Part shown: in pieces, positions 54,142-63,053 of the stretch
How positions within the stretch are numbered: position 1 is the first letter of the stretch
Layout: each line of letters opens with the position of its first letter
Assembly: GCF_900128425.1 (NCBI RefSeq)
Contig: NZ_LT635782.1
Coordinates: 437,484 to 501,483, forward strand
Length of the DNA: 64,000 nucleotides
Reading direction: 5' to 3'
From: Anaerococcus urinomassiliensis
GTDB taxonomy: Bacteria > Bacillota > Clostridia > Tissierellales > Peptoniphilaceae
Translations under genes and position numbers: made by a program
Notes under the pieces: model-generated
What the model was told of the DNA's origin: nothing
What the model saw: the letters and a program-made list of their open reading frames with translations, nothing else
The model's database searches: none

Positions 54142-55841
54142 TGTTAGCTGAGCTTTTTATAGATAATTTTGTAATTATAAAAAGAAATCACATATTTTTT
54201 GAAGATGGCTTTAATGTACTAACTGGAGAGACCGGTTCTGGTAAATCCCTTATACTTGAAGCCATCAATTTGTTATTGGGAAAAAAGGCTAACAAGGATA
54301 TTGTTGGTCGTTTTGCCGACTCAACAACTATTGAAGGTATATTTATAGTTGATTACGAAACTAAGAAAATACTCGAAAATAATACTGTTTTATTTGATGA
54401 AAATGACAACAAACTAATCGTAAACAGAACCATTACTCAAAAATCATCTACCCTTAGGATTAATGGTAGAGTAGCAAATTTGACCATTCTAAGAGAAATT
54501 TCACCAATATTAATCGATATATATAACCAGGGTGATTCAAATGCTTTTATGAACAAGGCAAATTATGTATATCTTATAGATAACTACTCTAATGACAAAA
54601 AAACTGTCGATTTAAGAAATATGATAAAGGCTTTAAATAATCAAAAACATGATTACTTAGTAAAATTTGCAAATCTATATCTAACTGATGAAGAAATCCA
54701 AAGAGAGCGAGATTTGATTAAGTATCAAATTGAAGAAATTGAAGCCATTAACCTTTCTTCTATAAATGAAGAGGAAATCGATGAAGAATATAAGAAACTA
54801 AATAACATAAATGACTTAAGAAATGCCGTTGGATTAGCGAAATCTATACTTGATTCCACTGACTATGATCAACAATCGCTTACGAGTATGCTAGGAGCTT
54901 CTCTTTCCGAGCTATCAAATTTCACCCAAATTGATAAGAAAATTAGTGACTTTTATGATAGACTTTCTGCTATAAATGATGAAATCAACGAATTATATTC
55001 TGATATGGACCTATATGAGGAAAGTCTAATAGGTGATCCAGAAAGAGAAGAAGAACTTGAAGAATTGATGCAAATATTGTTTAATCTAAAACGTAAATAC
55101 GGACAGAGTATAGAAGATATATTAAACTATTATGAAGAGATTTCAAATAGACTAAAAGAACTTGATGAGATAGAAAATCTACGTTTGAGCAAAGATCAAA
55201 AAATAAAAGAAATAGACCAAAAGCTTGACACACATGCAACAATACTACATGAAATTAGACTTGAAAAAAGCAAGACCTTAGAAAAAGCAATTAATACTTC
55301 TATTAGAGAGCTAAATATCAAAAATGGAATTTTTAAGATAGATTTTTCAAAAAAAGACCATATTGATATGACAGGTTATGATGATATAGATTTCCTAATC
55401 AGAACAAACAAGGGAGAAAAGCTAAAATCACTTTCTGCCACAGCTTCTGGTGGGGAAATATCCAGGATTATGCTTGCTTTTAAGGAAATATTTGCAGACT
55501 TCGATAATGTTGATACAATGATATTTGATGAGATAGATACCGGGATTTCTGGTAGGACAGCCCAAGTGGTAGGAGAGAAAATCCTAGATCTATCAAAGAA
55601 AAGACAGGTGATATCTATCAGCCACCTGCCTCAAATAGCTGCTTTGGCACAAAATCATATACTTATTACAAAAAGTGATGAGGGAGATTTTACAATATCA
55701 AAGACAGAAAAAATTGAAGACGAAAAGAGAGTAGAAGAAATCTCAAGGCTAATAGGTGGAGTAAATATCACAGATATTACCTTACATTCGGCAAGAGAAA
55801 TGCTAACAATGGCAGAGGAGTTAAGAAATGACCGAAGATAA
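54141..55841 (+). CDS. recN: DNA repair protein RecN (SMC-like)
   Basis: 566 residues. Walker A GETGSGKSLI near the N terminus, long coiled-coil arms (~155-370) and ABC signature/Walker B at the end: SATASGGEISRIMLAFK, TMIFDEIDTGISGRTAQ and ISHLPQIAALA. It acts at double-strand breaks. Overlaps argR by one base and the NUDIX gene by 14. Confidence 0.95.
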   Translation: MLAELFIDNFVIIKRNHIFFEDGFNVLTGETGSGKSLILEAINLLLGKKANKDIVGRFADSTTIEGIFIVDYETKKILENNTVLFDENDNKLIVNRTITQKSSTLRINGRVANLTILREISPILIDIYNQGDSNAFMNKANYVYLIDNYSNDKKTVDLRNMIKALNNQKHDYLVKFANLYLTDEEIQRERDLIKYQIEEIEAINLSSINEEEIDEEYKKLNNINDLRNAVGLAKSILDSTDYDQQSLTSMLGASLSELSNFTQIDKKISDFYDRLSAINDEINELYSDMDLYEESLIGDPEREEELEELMQILFNLKRKYGQSIEDILNYYEEISNRLKELDEIENLRLSKDQKIKEIDQKLDTHATILHEIRLEKSKTLEKAINTSIRELNIKNGIFKIDFSKKDHIDMTGYDDIDFLIRTNKGEKLKSLSATASGGEISRIMLAFKEIFADFDNVDTMIFDEIDTGISGRTAQVVGEKILDLSKKRQVISISHLPQIAALAQNHILITKSDEGDFTISKTEKIEDEKRVEEISRLIGGVNITDITLHSAREMLTMAEELRNDRR

Positions 55842-56373
55842 ATTTTATGAAAAATCAATCAAATCAGATACCATATATGATGGTAAAATATTAAAGCTTA
55901 GAGTTGATACTGTAGAACTTCAAAACAAAAAATATTCCAAAAGAGAAATAGTTGACCACCAAAAAGGTGTTGGAATCATAGCTTATGATGGAGATGATAG
56001 ACTTTGGATGGTTAGTCAATATAGGATAGCTGTGGATAAGGTAATGCTTGAAATACCTGCAGGTCTTGTAGAAAGCAACGAAGCGCCGATAGAGACAGCA
56101 AAAAGGGAACTTCAAGAAGAGATAGGTTATTACCCAGAAAAGATTGACTTCTTATTTACCATGTATGCATCTCCGGGATTTACTAATGACAAACTATCAT
56201 TTTTTGAAGCTCATGAACTCGTAGAGTCAAAATTGGACTTGGATGAGGATGAATTTTTGCATGCTGAATCTTTCCCAATAGATGAGTTATATGAGATGGT
56301 TTTAAATGGTGAAATCACCGATGCAAAGACGATTATTGCAATACTTCATGCAGTAAATAACAGAAACAAATGA
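55828..56373 (+). CDS. NUDIX hydrolase, probable ADP-ribose pyrophosphatase
   Basis: 181 residues. A complete Nudix box, GLVESNEAPIETAKRELQEEIGY (G-x5-E-x7-RE-L-x-EE-x-G), is followed by YASPGFTNDKLSFFEA, the proline-containing segment typical of ADP-ribose pyrophosphatases. N terminus KSDTIYDGKILKLRVDTVEL also fits. Overlaps recN by 14 bases and scpA by four. Confidence 0.9.
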   Translation: MTEDKFYEKSIKSDTIYDGKILKLRVDTVELQNKKYSKREIVDHQKGVGIIAYDGDDRLWMVSQYRIAVDKVMLEIPAGLVESNEAPIETAKRELQEEIGYYPEKIDFLFTMYASPGFTNDKLSFFEAHELVESKLDLDEDEFLHAESFPIDELYEMVLNGEITDAKTIIAILHAVNNRNK

Positions 56374-57062
56374 ATTTAAATGTTGAATTTGAGGGCTTTG
56401 AAGGCCCTTTTGATTTGCTATTAAAATTAATAGAAAAAGAAAAGATAGATATATATGATATCAACTTAGGTGATATCACTAATAAATACCTTATCGAAAT
56501 CGAAAAACTTGATAGGGAAATTGATGACATAAGTTCATTTATTTACATTGCTTCAGTACTTCTTAGTATAAAGTCAAACAAACTCTTGCCAAAAGATGAC
56601 GAAGAAGATCTGGAAGAAGATTTTATATCTTATTTAATAGAATACAAAAAGATAAAATCTGTTCAGAACGACTTAAAATACTTGGAAGAAGAAGCTTCCA
56701 AAATTCACTCCAAATACCAGGAAGACTTATCTCAGTTTGAAACTTCTGATCAAATAATAGCAAAGGATGTAAGGATACTTGCCAAACAATTTGAAAAGTT
56801 GTTAAATAAGCTAAATGAAGAGCCTAAGACCAATAAGAAAGTTGAAATAGTTAGCTTGCCAGATATCAATGATTATATAGGCAACTATAGGAAGGCTTTG
56901 GAAATACGAGGAGACTTAAGACTTGATTTGATAATAAATAATATTCACTCTAAGGCAGAGTGCATAGCAAGTTTTTTGGCTCTATTAGAACTTTTTAAGT
57001 TAAAAGAAATATTTTTATTTCAAAAAGATGGAAACAAATTTCACATTAAAAAGAGAATGTAG
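56370..57062 (+). CDS. scpA: Segregation and condensation protein A
   Basis: A 230-residue kleisin that bridges SMC heads with ScpB. N-terminal FEGFEGPFDLLLKLIEKEKIDIYDINLGDI is diagnostic; the C-terminal winged helix has AECIASFLALLELFKLKEI. ATG 56370 overlaps the upstream stop codon (ATGA). Confidence 0.95.
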   Translation: MNLNVEFEGFEGPFDLLLKLIEKEKIDIYDINLGDITNKYLIEIEKLDREIDDISSFIYIASVLLSIKSNKLLPKDDEEDLEEDFISYLIEYKKIKSVQNDLKYLEEEASKIHSKYQEDLSQFETSDQIIAKDVRILAKQFEKLLNKLNEEPKTNKKVEIVSLPDINDYIGNYRKALEIRGDLRLDLIINNIHSKAECIASFLALLELFKLKEIFLFQKDGNKFHIKKRM

Positions 57063-57067
57063 GACAT

Positions 57068-57601
57068 ATGGAAAATGATTATCTAAAAGGCTTAATAGAA
57101 GAAATTTTATATGTGTGGGGCCAGCCCATTGATATTGATGATTTAAGCAAGATTATTAAAGATAGTGATAAAAATCAAATAAAAATAGCCTTAGAAGAAA
57201 TGATTGATCAGAGGAATTCTAAGGATAGTGGACTTATAATCAAAGAATTTGACACCTCTTACCAATTTGTAACAAGGGCCAAGCATGACAAGTATTTTGA
57301 ATCTTTAGTAAAGCAAAGCCCCAAGAAACTCACTTCATCAGCCCTAGAAACCCTATCAATTGTTGCCTACAAACAGCCAATCACAAGGACAGAGGTAGAT
57401 AAGATTAGGGGGGTAAGTTCACAAACAACCATAGACAATCTTCTTGATAGGGGACTGATTAGAGAAAATGGTAGGCTTGATAAAATTGGCAAACCAATAA
57501 TATATGTAACTACCAATTTATTTTTACAATATTTTGATATAAAAGATTTGTCAGAGCTTCCAGAAATTAAAGAAATCGAAGAGGATAAGTATGAGGATTA
57601 A
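57068..57601 (+). CDS. scpB: Segregation and condensation protein B
   Basis: 177 residues with two winged helices: LKGLIEEILYVWGQPIDIDDL and LSSAL-type SSALETLSIVAYKQPITRTEVDKIRGVSS. It dimerises on ScpA in the SMC condensin. Starts five bases after scpA and overlaps rluB by 11. Confidence 0.95.
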   Translation: MENDYLKGLIEEILYVWGQPIDIDDLSKIIKDSDKNQIKIALEEMIDQRNSKDSGLIIKEFDTSYQFVTRAKHDKYFESLVKQSPKKLTSSALETLSIVAYKQPITRTEVDKIRGVSSQTTIDNLLDRGLIRENGRLDKIGKPIIYVTTNLFLQYFDIKDLSELPEIKEIEEDKYED

Positions 57602-58286
57602 TAAGTTTATAGCCCAAGCTGGATACTCATCTAGGAGAAAAGCTGATGACTTGATAAAATCTGGCAAGGTTAAAGTAAATGGAAGAGTTCTAGAGCAAAT
57701 GGGCTATGATGTAAGTGAAGATGACATAGTTTCTATTGGCGGAGATATATTAAAATTGGAAGAATATTTCTATTATAAGCTAAATAAACCAGTAGGATAC
57801 ATTACCAGCAACTTCGATCCCCACAATGACAAGGATTTAAATGACCTTATTGAAATTGACGAGAGATTTTTTGCAGCAGGTAGGCTTGATAAAGATAGTC
57901 ATGGACTATTAATAATTACAAACGATGGTGATTTTACAAACTCTCTGGTCCATCCATCATCTGGTATAAGCAAGGAATATATAGTAAAAGTTGATAGATT
58001 ATTGAATGATGATCAAATCAATAGCTTTAAGACAGGTCTTGATATTGGAAATAATCAGATCACATCTAAGGCTGTTATTAAATTTTTGGGAGAAAATACC
58101 TATAGGGTTGTCATTAGACAAGGATACAACCGCCAAATAAGACGAATGTTTGATGTCCTAGGTTCAAATGTATTGGATCTTAAAAGAGAAAGAATAGGGG
58201 CAATTTACCTTGATGATTTAAAAGAAGGTAAATACAGAAAGTTTAATAAAAAAGAAATGGAATTTGTATCATTAATAAAGGAATAG
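57591..58286 (+). CDS. rluB: rRNA pseudouridine synthase (RsuA/RluB family)
   Basis: 231 residues. N-terminal S4 domain (MRINKFIAQAGYSSRRKADDLIKSGKVKVNG), catalytic AAGRLDKDSHGLLIITNDG with the essential Asp, and RQGYNRQIRRMFDVLG. RluB modifies 23S rRNA near position 2605; the scpB-rluB order is conserved in Firmicutes. Confidence 0.92.
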   Translation: MRINKFIAQAGYSSRRKADDLIKSGKVKVNGRVLEQMGYDVSEDDIVSIGGDILKLEEYFYYKLNKPVGYITSNFDPHNDKDLNDLIEIDERFFAAGRLDKDSHGLLIITNDGDFTNSLVHPSSGISKEYIVKVDRLLNDDQINSFKTGLDIGNNQITSKAVIKFLGENTYRVVIRQGYNRQIRRMFDVLGSNVLDLKRERIGAIYLDDLKEGKYRKFNKKEMEFVSLIKE

Positions 58287-58326
58287 TTATCTATTTCTTT
58301 TTTTTATGGTAAAATTTTTATAGTAT

Positions 58327-59541
58327 ATGAAAAAAATCGGAATTATAGGAGCTGGAGCAAGTGGACTCTACGCTGCCGTAAACTTAAAAAATGAGAATAA
58401 TCACGTTACCATATTAGAGAAAAATTCTGAAATAGGCAAGAAGATTCTTATGACAGGCAATGGTAGGTGCAATATTACTAATGGCAAATACTATGATGGC
58501 TTTTTAGACAATATTGTTACTAACAAAAAGTTTATATACTCTGCCTTTAATCTTTGCGATAATTATGCTAGTATTGAATTTTTTGAAAATAATGGCCTAG
58601 AACTAGTGAAAGAAGATGATGATAGGATTTTCCCTAAGTCACAAAGAGCAGAAGATGTACTTAGTTTCTTTGAAAAATTAATAATAGAAAAAAATATTAA
58701 ACTTGTGACAGATGCTGAAGTCTTAGATGTCAAAAAAACTGATAAATTTCTTGTAAAAACCTTAAAAAAAGAGTATCAATTTGACTATCTTATAATAGCA
58801 ACTGGAGGACTATCCTATCCAAACACTGGTTCTAGTGGAGATGGATATAATTTTGCTAGAGACTTTGGTCATAGCATCACAAAGTTAAGACCATCTTTAG
58901 TACCTATATTTTTTAAGGATAATGATTTGTTAGCCATAAAGGCATTATCTTTCGAGAAAATAGGTATGAAACTTATATGCGATAATGGATCTATATCAGA
59001 GCTTGGACCGGCACTAATAACAAAAAATTTTATAACAGGTCCTAGTGTTTTGAAAATATCATCTGTGGCTATCAATGAAAATATCAAAGAGATATTACTT
59101 GACTTTGTATGCAAGAATTTTGATCAGCTTGATAGTGAAATTATAGAATTATTAAATGAAAATCCAAAGAAAGATGTGGTAAATATTCTTAAAGAATATA
59201 TAGCTGAAGCACTTTGTCCTATTATTTTACGTAGATCAAGGGTAGATTTGTCTAAGAAAGCATCCCAGCTTACAAGAAAAGAACGCCATAGTATAATAGA
59301 AAATATTACAAACTTTAAATTGATCTTTGATAGATTTGGTGGATTTAATACTGCTGTTATCACAAAGGGTGGAGTAGATGTAGATGAGATTAATCCAAAA
59401 ACTATGGAATCAAAAAAGGTTTCTGGTCTTTATTTTATAGGTGAAATTCTTGATATAGATGGATTAACAGGTGGATACAACCTACAGCTAGCCTTTACCA
59501 GTGCATATGCAGCGGCAAGGGCTATAAAGGAGAAATTATGA
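58327..59541 (+). CDS. NAD(P)/FAD-dependent oxidoreductase, HI0933/BaiN family
   Basis: A 404-residue flavoprotein. N-terminal dinucleotide motif IGAGASGLYAAVNL, then the family signature KILMTGNGRCNITN; GGLSYPNTGSSGDGY and a C-terminal GEILDIDGLTGGYNLQLAFTSAYAAA FAD motif. The function of the family is largely undefined. ATG 58327 has no strong ribosome binding site. The stop codon overlaps cmk. Confidence 0.9.
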   Translation: MKKIGIIGAGASGLYAAVNLKNENNHVTILEKNSEIGKKILMTGNGRCNITNGKYYDGFLDNIVTNKKFIYSAFNLCDNYASIEFFENNGLELVKEDDDRIFPKSQRAEDVLSFFEKLIIEKNIKLVTDAEVLDVKKTDKFLVKTLKKEYQFDYLIIATGGLSYPNTGSSGDGYNFARDFGHSITKLRPSLVPIFFKDNDLLAIKALSFEKIGMKLICDNGSISELGPALITKNFITGPSVLKISSVAINENIKEILLDFVCKNFDQLDSEIIELLNENPKKDVVNILKEYIAEALCPIILRRSRVDLSKKASQLTRKERHSIIENITNFKLIFDRFGGFNTAVITKGGVDVDEINPKTMESKKVSGLYFIGEILDIDGLTGGYNLQLAFTSAYAAARAIKEKL

Positions 59542-60191
59542 CATATATTATTGCAATAGATGGACCAAGTGGTTCCGGCAAATCAACAATATCAAATGAA
59601 TTAGCTGAGATTTTAAAAATACAATATTTAAATACAGGGGCAATGTATAGAGCCGTTACTCATTTTTTCTTAGAAAATCATATAAATGAAGATGCAAGTG
59701 ATGAGCAAATACTTTCAATGCTTGATAAAATAAGTATAAATTTTATAGACAACGATATTTATTTAAATGCTAAAAATATTGAAAAAGAAATAAGAACTGA
59801 TCAAGTTACCAAAAATGTATCTTGGGTTTCAGCAAATGCCCTTGTAAGAGAAAAGCTAGTATCAATGCAAAGAAACATAGCCAAAGAAAAATCTTTTGTA
59901 CTTGACGGTAGGGACATAGGCACAGTTGTATTTCCTGATGCAAAATATAAATTTTATCTGACAGCCTCAAGCAAAGAAAGAGCTAGGAGAAGATTCTTAC
60001 AAAATGAGTCAGATTTAACAATCGAAGAAATTGAGAAATCAATAATAGATAGGGATTTATATGATTCATCTAGGGACATTTCGCCTCTTAGAAAGGCAGA
60101 CGATGCAATAGAAATTGATAGTTCTATGCAGAGTATAGATCAAACTATAGATACTATCTTAAGTCATATGGATAAAGAAGATGTTATATAA
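59538..60191 (+). CDS. cmk: Cytidylate kinase
   Basis: A 217-residue (d)CMP kinase. P-loop DGPSGSGKSTIS, LNTGAMYRAVT, VLDGRDIGTVVFPDAKYKFYLTAS and a lid with ERARRR; DSSRDISPLRKADDAIEID near the end. Overlaps upstream (four bases) and plsC (11 bases). The cmk-plsC-ispH-S1 order is typical of Clostridia. Confidence 0.95.
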   Translation: MTYIIAIDGPSGSGKSTISNELAEILKIQYLNTGAMYRAVTHFFLENHINEDASDEQILSMLDKISINFIDNDIYLNAKNIEKEIRTDQVTKNVSWVSANALVREKLVSMQRNIAKEKSFVLDGRDIGTVVFPDAKYKFYLTASSKERARRRFLQNESDLTIEEIEKSIIDRDLYDSSRDISPLRKADDAIEIDSSMQSIDQTIDTILSHMDKEDVI

Positions 60192-60792
60192 AGTTTTAAG
60201 GGCTATCTTGATAATTTTTATCAAGCCTATTATGAGAGTTCATGTAAATGGTCTTGAAAATTTGCCGGAAAATAATGACTATATCTTATGCGCCAACCAC
60301 AAGTCCAATTGGGATCCAATATTTTTGGCCATATCTATTCCAAATCAAATATATTTTGTGGCCAAAAAAGAAATCACTACTTGGCCAATTGTAGGTTGGA
60401 TTACAAAAAAACTTGGTGTAATCCCAGTTGAAAGAGATGGTAGAGACTTGGCAAGCCTCAAACATAGTATCAAGTTGCTTAAAGAAGATAAAACTGTAGG
60501 GATAATGCCAGAAGGAACGAGGACTAAGAATATTGATAGGGCAAATATGAAAGATGGTGTCAGTTTTATGGCTTTAAAAGCAAAAGCTGATATCATTCCT
60601 GTTGAAATTATTTCAACATTTAAGCCCTTTAGAAAAACTTTAGTAAATATCCATCAGCCAGTAAAAGTTGATAAGTATTTGGATATGAAAACAAAGTTTG
60701 CTATGAAAGAGATGACCGATGAAGTGTTTACAAAAATTTATACTAGTAAACTTGAGGAAATAGAAGGTAAAAATGCAGATAATTATAGCTGA
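60181..60792 (+). CDS. plsC: 1-acyl-sn-glycerol-3-phosphate acyltransferase
   Basis: A 203-residue membrane-associated acyltransferase making phosphatidic acid. Motif I is NHKSNWDP (H-x4-D), motif II-III ITTWPIVGWITKKLGVIPVERDGRD, and the substrate motif MPEGTRTK. One hydrophobic N-terminal segment is present. Overlaps cmk and, by 20 bases, ispH. Confidence 0.93.
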   Translation: MLYKVLRAILIIFIKPIMRVHVNGLENLPENNDYILCANHKSNWDPIFLAISIPNQIYFVAKKEITTWPIVGWITKKLGVIPVERDGRDLASLKHSIKLLKEDKTVGIMPEGTRTKNIDRANMKDGVSFMALKAKADIIPVEIISTFKPFRKTLVNIHQPVKVDKYLDMKTKFAMKEMTDEVFTKIYTSKLEEIEGKNADNYS

Positions 60793-62986
60793 AAATTCAG
60801 GATTTTGCTTTGGCGTAAAAAGATCAGTAGATTTGGCAAGCCAGGCACTTGATAGCAAAAAAGACAAGTATACAGTAGGACCCTTAATTCATAATCCACA
60901 GCTTGTAGGAAAATTAGAAGAAGAGGGGCTAAAGGTAATTACAAAAGAACAAGCTCTAGAAATAAAGGATTCCTTGATCCTCATTAGGGCTCATGGAGAA
61001 AGCGCAGATTTCAAAAAAGCTTTAGTGGAAAATGGCAATGAAATCTTGGATGCTACTTGCCCTGTTCTTAGAAATATATATAAAAAAATAATGGAAAAAG
61101 AAGATGAAGGATACCAGGTAATTATCATCGGAGATAGGAATCATCCAGAGATAAAAGCTATGGACTCTTATTTAAAAGATGGTATAATAATTATGAATGA
61201 GACTGAAGCAAAAAATATTAGATGTAAGAAGCCCATCTATGTAGTAAGTCAAACTACAAATAGAAGGGATTTTTACTACAATGTTGCGAACATCTTAAAA
61301 GATAATAATGATAGTGTAGTAATAGATAACACAATATGTAATGCTACAAAACTAAGGCAAGATTCGGCAAAAGACCTTGCCAAGGATGTAGATTGTATGA
61401 TTGTAGTTGGTGGTTTTAATAGTTCTAATACAAATAAGCTTTTTGACGTGGCAAGTTTGTATAATAATAATGTTTTTAGGATTGAAACTGTTAAAGATCT
61501 ACCTTTGCAAAAGCTCTCAGAATTTAAAAAAATTGGAATAATCGCAGGTGCGTCCACACCTGATGAGATTATTGAGGAGGTAGTAAGTAAAATGGATGAA
61601 TTTACAAAAGAAGATTTTATGAATAGTCTTGAAGATAGTATGAAAAAAATCTATCCAAAAGATATTGTAACAGGAACAGTTATCGATGTTAAAGAAGATG
61701 AGGTTTTTGTTGACATTCAATACCGTGCAGATGGTATCATAAAACTTGATGAAATGACAGAAGAAGAAAGAAAAAATCCTAAAGAACATTTTGAAGTAGG
61801 ATCAGAACTTGATGTTTATGTTATTAAACTTGATGATGGTGAAGGAAACGTATCACTATCAACTAGAAGAGTTCTAGGAATGAAGAGCTGGAAAGAACTA
61901 TTAGAAAAATATGAAAACGACGAAATAGTTGAAGGTCATATAACAGGATTTAACAAAGGTGGTCTAACTGCTGAAGTTAACGGAATCCAAGGATTCATTC
62001 CTGCAAGCCAAGTTGCAACATATTTTGTTAAAAACTTCAAAAAATTCGTTGGTGAAACATGGGATTTAAAGATTGTTTCTATTGACGAAAGAAAAAATAG
62101 ATTAGTTTTATCTCGTAAAGACGTTCTTGAAGGAGAACTAGAAGAAAGATGGGGAGAACTTGAAGAAGGTCAAGTAATAGAAGGTGAAGTAGCTAGACTT
62201 ACAGACTTCGGTGCATTTGTTGAAGTAAATGGACTTGACGGATTACTTCACGTTTCTGACATTGCTTGGAGCAGAGTTGAAGTTCCATCTGATGTACTTA
62301 ATGTAGGAGATAAAATCGAAGTTAAAATATTAAAATTAAACCAAGAAAAGAACAGAATTTCTCTTGGACGTAAACAATTACTTGACAAACCATTCGATTC
62401 ATTTGTAAACAGCCACGAAGTTGGAGATGTAGTAAAAGGTAAAGTAGTTAATCTACTAGACTTTGGTGCATTTGTTGAAGTAGCTGACGGAGTTGAAGGT
62501 TTAGTTCACGTTTCTGAAATTTCTTGGGATCACGTTGAAAAACCATCTGATGAACTTAATGTTGGTGATGAAATCGAAGTTAAGATTATATCAATTGACA
62601 AAGAAGAAGAAAAAGTTGGTTTATCAATTAAACAACTAGAAGAAGCTCCAGAAAGACCAGAAAGAAAACCTAGAAGAGAAAATAGATCTAACAATAACCA
62701 AAATAGACCAAGAAGAAAAGCAGAAAGAAGTCAAAACCAAAACTTCTCTTCAGATGCGGACCTAAATAACAACCTAGGTAATCTTCTAGAACAAGCTCTA
62801 CTTGGTGCTGGTGAAACAAATCTTATCGGCGAAGAAAATGAAGTTGATGGAGTTATAGATGATATTGAAGTTAACGAAAATGTTGAAGAACAAGAAGAAG
62901 TTAGCGAAACAGAAATCAACACAGAAGAAGCTGCTGAATCTTTAGTTGAAGAAGAAGCAAGCGAAGCTGACGAAGAATTAGAATAA
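60773..62986 (+). CDS. ispH: HMBPP reductase IspH fused to ribosomal protein S1
   Basis: 737 residues. The IspH part (1-~280) has the three [4Fe-4S] cysteines C12 (SGFCFGV), C96 (ATCPVL) and C189 (NTICNAT); it makes IPP/DMAPP in the last MEP-pathway step. The S1 part has four S1 RNA-binding repeats (~300-372, ~385-450, ~465-535, ~550-622; e.g. EGEVARLTDFGAFVEVNGLDGLLHVSDI), then a basic Arg/Asn linker and an acidic tail. The fusion is known in Clostridia. Codon choice becomes more optimal in the S1 half. A GAGGAGGT (61574-61581) lies 10 bases before in-frame ATG 61592 (Met274), at the domain junction. Confidence 0.95.
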   Translation: MQIIIAENSGFCFGVKRSVDLASQALDSKKDKYTVGPLIHNPQLVGKLEEEGLKVITKEQALEIKDSLILIRAHGESADFKKALVENGNEILDATCPVLRNIYKKIMEKEDEGYQVIIIGDRNHPEIKAMDSYLKDGIIIMNETEAKNIRCKKPIYVVSQTTNRRDFYYNVANILKDNNDSVVIDNTICNATKLRQDSAKDLAKDVDCMIVVGGFNSSNTNKLFDVASLYNNNVFRIETVKDLPLQKLSEFKKIGIIAGASTPDEIIEEVVSKMDEFTKEDFMNSLEDSMKKIYPKDIVTGTVIDVKEDEVFVDIQYRADGIIKLDEMTEEERKNPKEHFEVGSELDVYVIKLDDGEGNVSLSTRRVLGMKSWKELLEKYENDEIVEGHITGFNKGGLTAEVNGIQGFIPASQVATYFVKNFKKFVGETWDLKIVSIDERKNRLVLSRKDVLEGELEERWGELEEGQVIEGEVARLTDFGAFVEVNGLDGLLHVSDIAWSRVEVPSDVLNVGDKIEVKILKLNQEKNRISLGRKQLLDKPFDSFVNSHEVGDVVKGKVVNLLDFGAFVEVADGVEGLVHVSEISWDHVEKPSDELNVGDEIEVKIISIDKEEEKVGLSIKQLEEAPERPERKPRRENRSNNNQNRPRRKAERSQNQNFSSDADLNNNLGNLLEQALLGAGETNLIGEENEVDGVIDDIEVNENVEEQEEVSETEINTEEAAESLVEEEASEADEELE
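61574..61594 (+). promoter_or_regulatory. Possible internal ribosome binding site for free S1
   Basis: GAGGAGGT then 10 bases then ATG in frame, at the boundary between the IspH and S1 parts. The following MDEFTKEDFMNSLEDSM resembles an S1 N terminus. The use of the site is inferred. Confidence 0.4.
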
Positions 62987-63010
62987 GAAAATCTATAAAA
63001 ATAACAATAA

Positions 63011-63040
63011 AAGAAGATGATAAAAGTCATCTTCTTTTTT
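63011..63040 (+). terminator. Intrinsic terminator after ispH-S1
   Basis: AAGAAGATGA - TAAAAG - TCATCTTCTT followed by T; a perfect 10-bp stem. miaB begins 14 bases downstream, so some read-through is likely. Confidence 0.8.
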
Positions 63041-63053
63041 CAATGAGGAGTAA

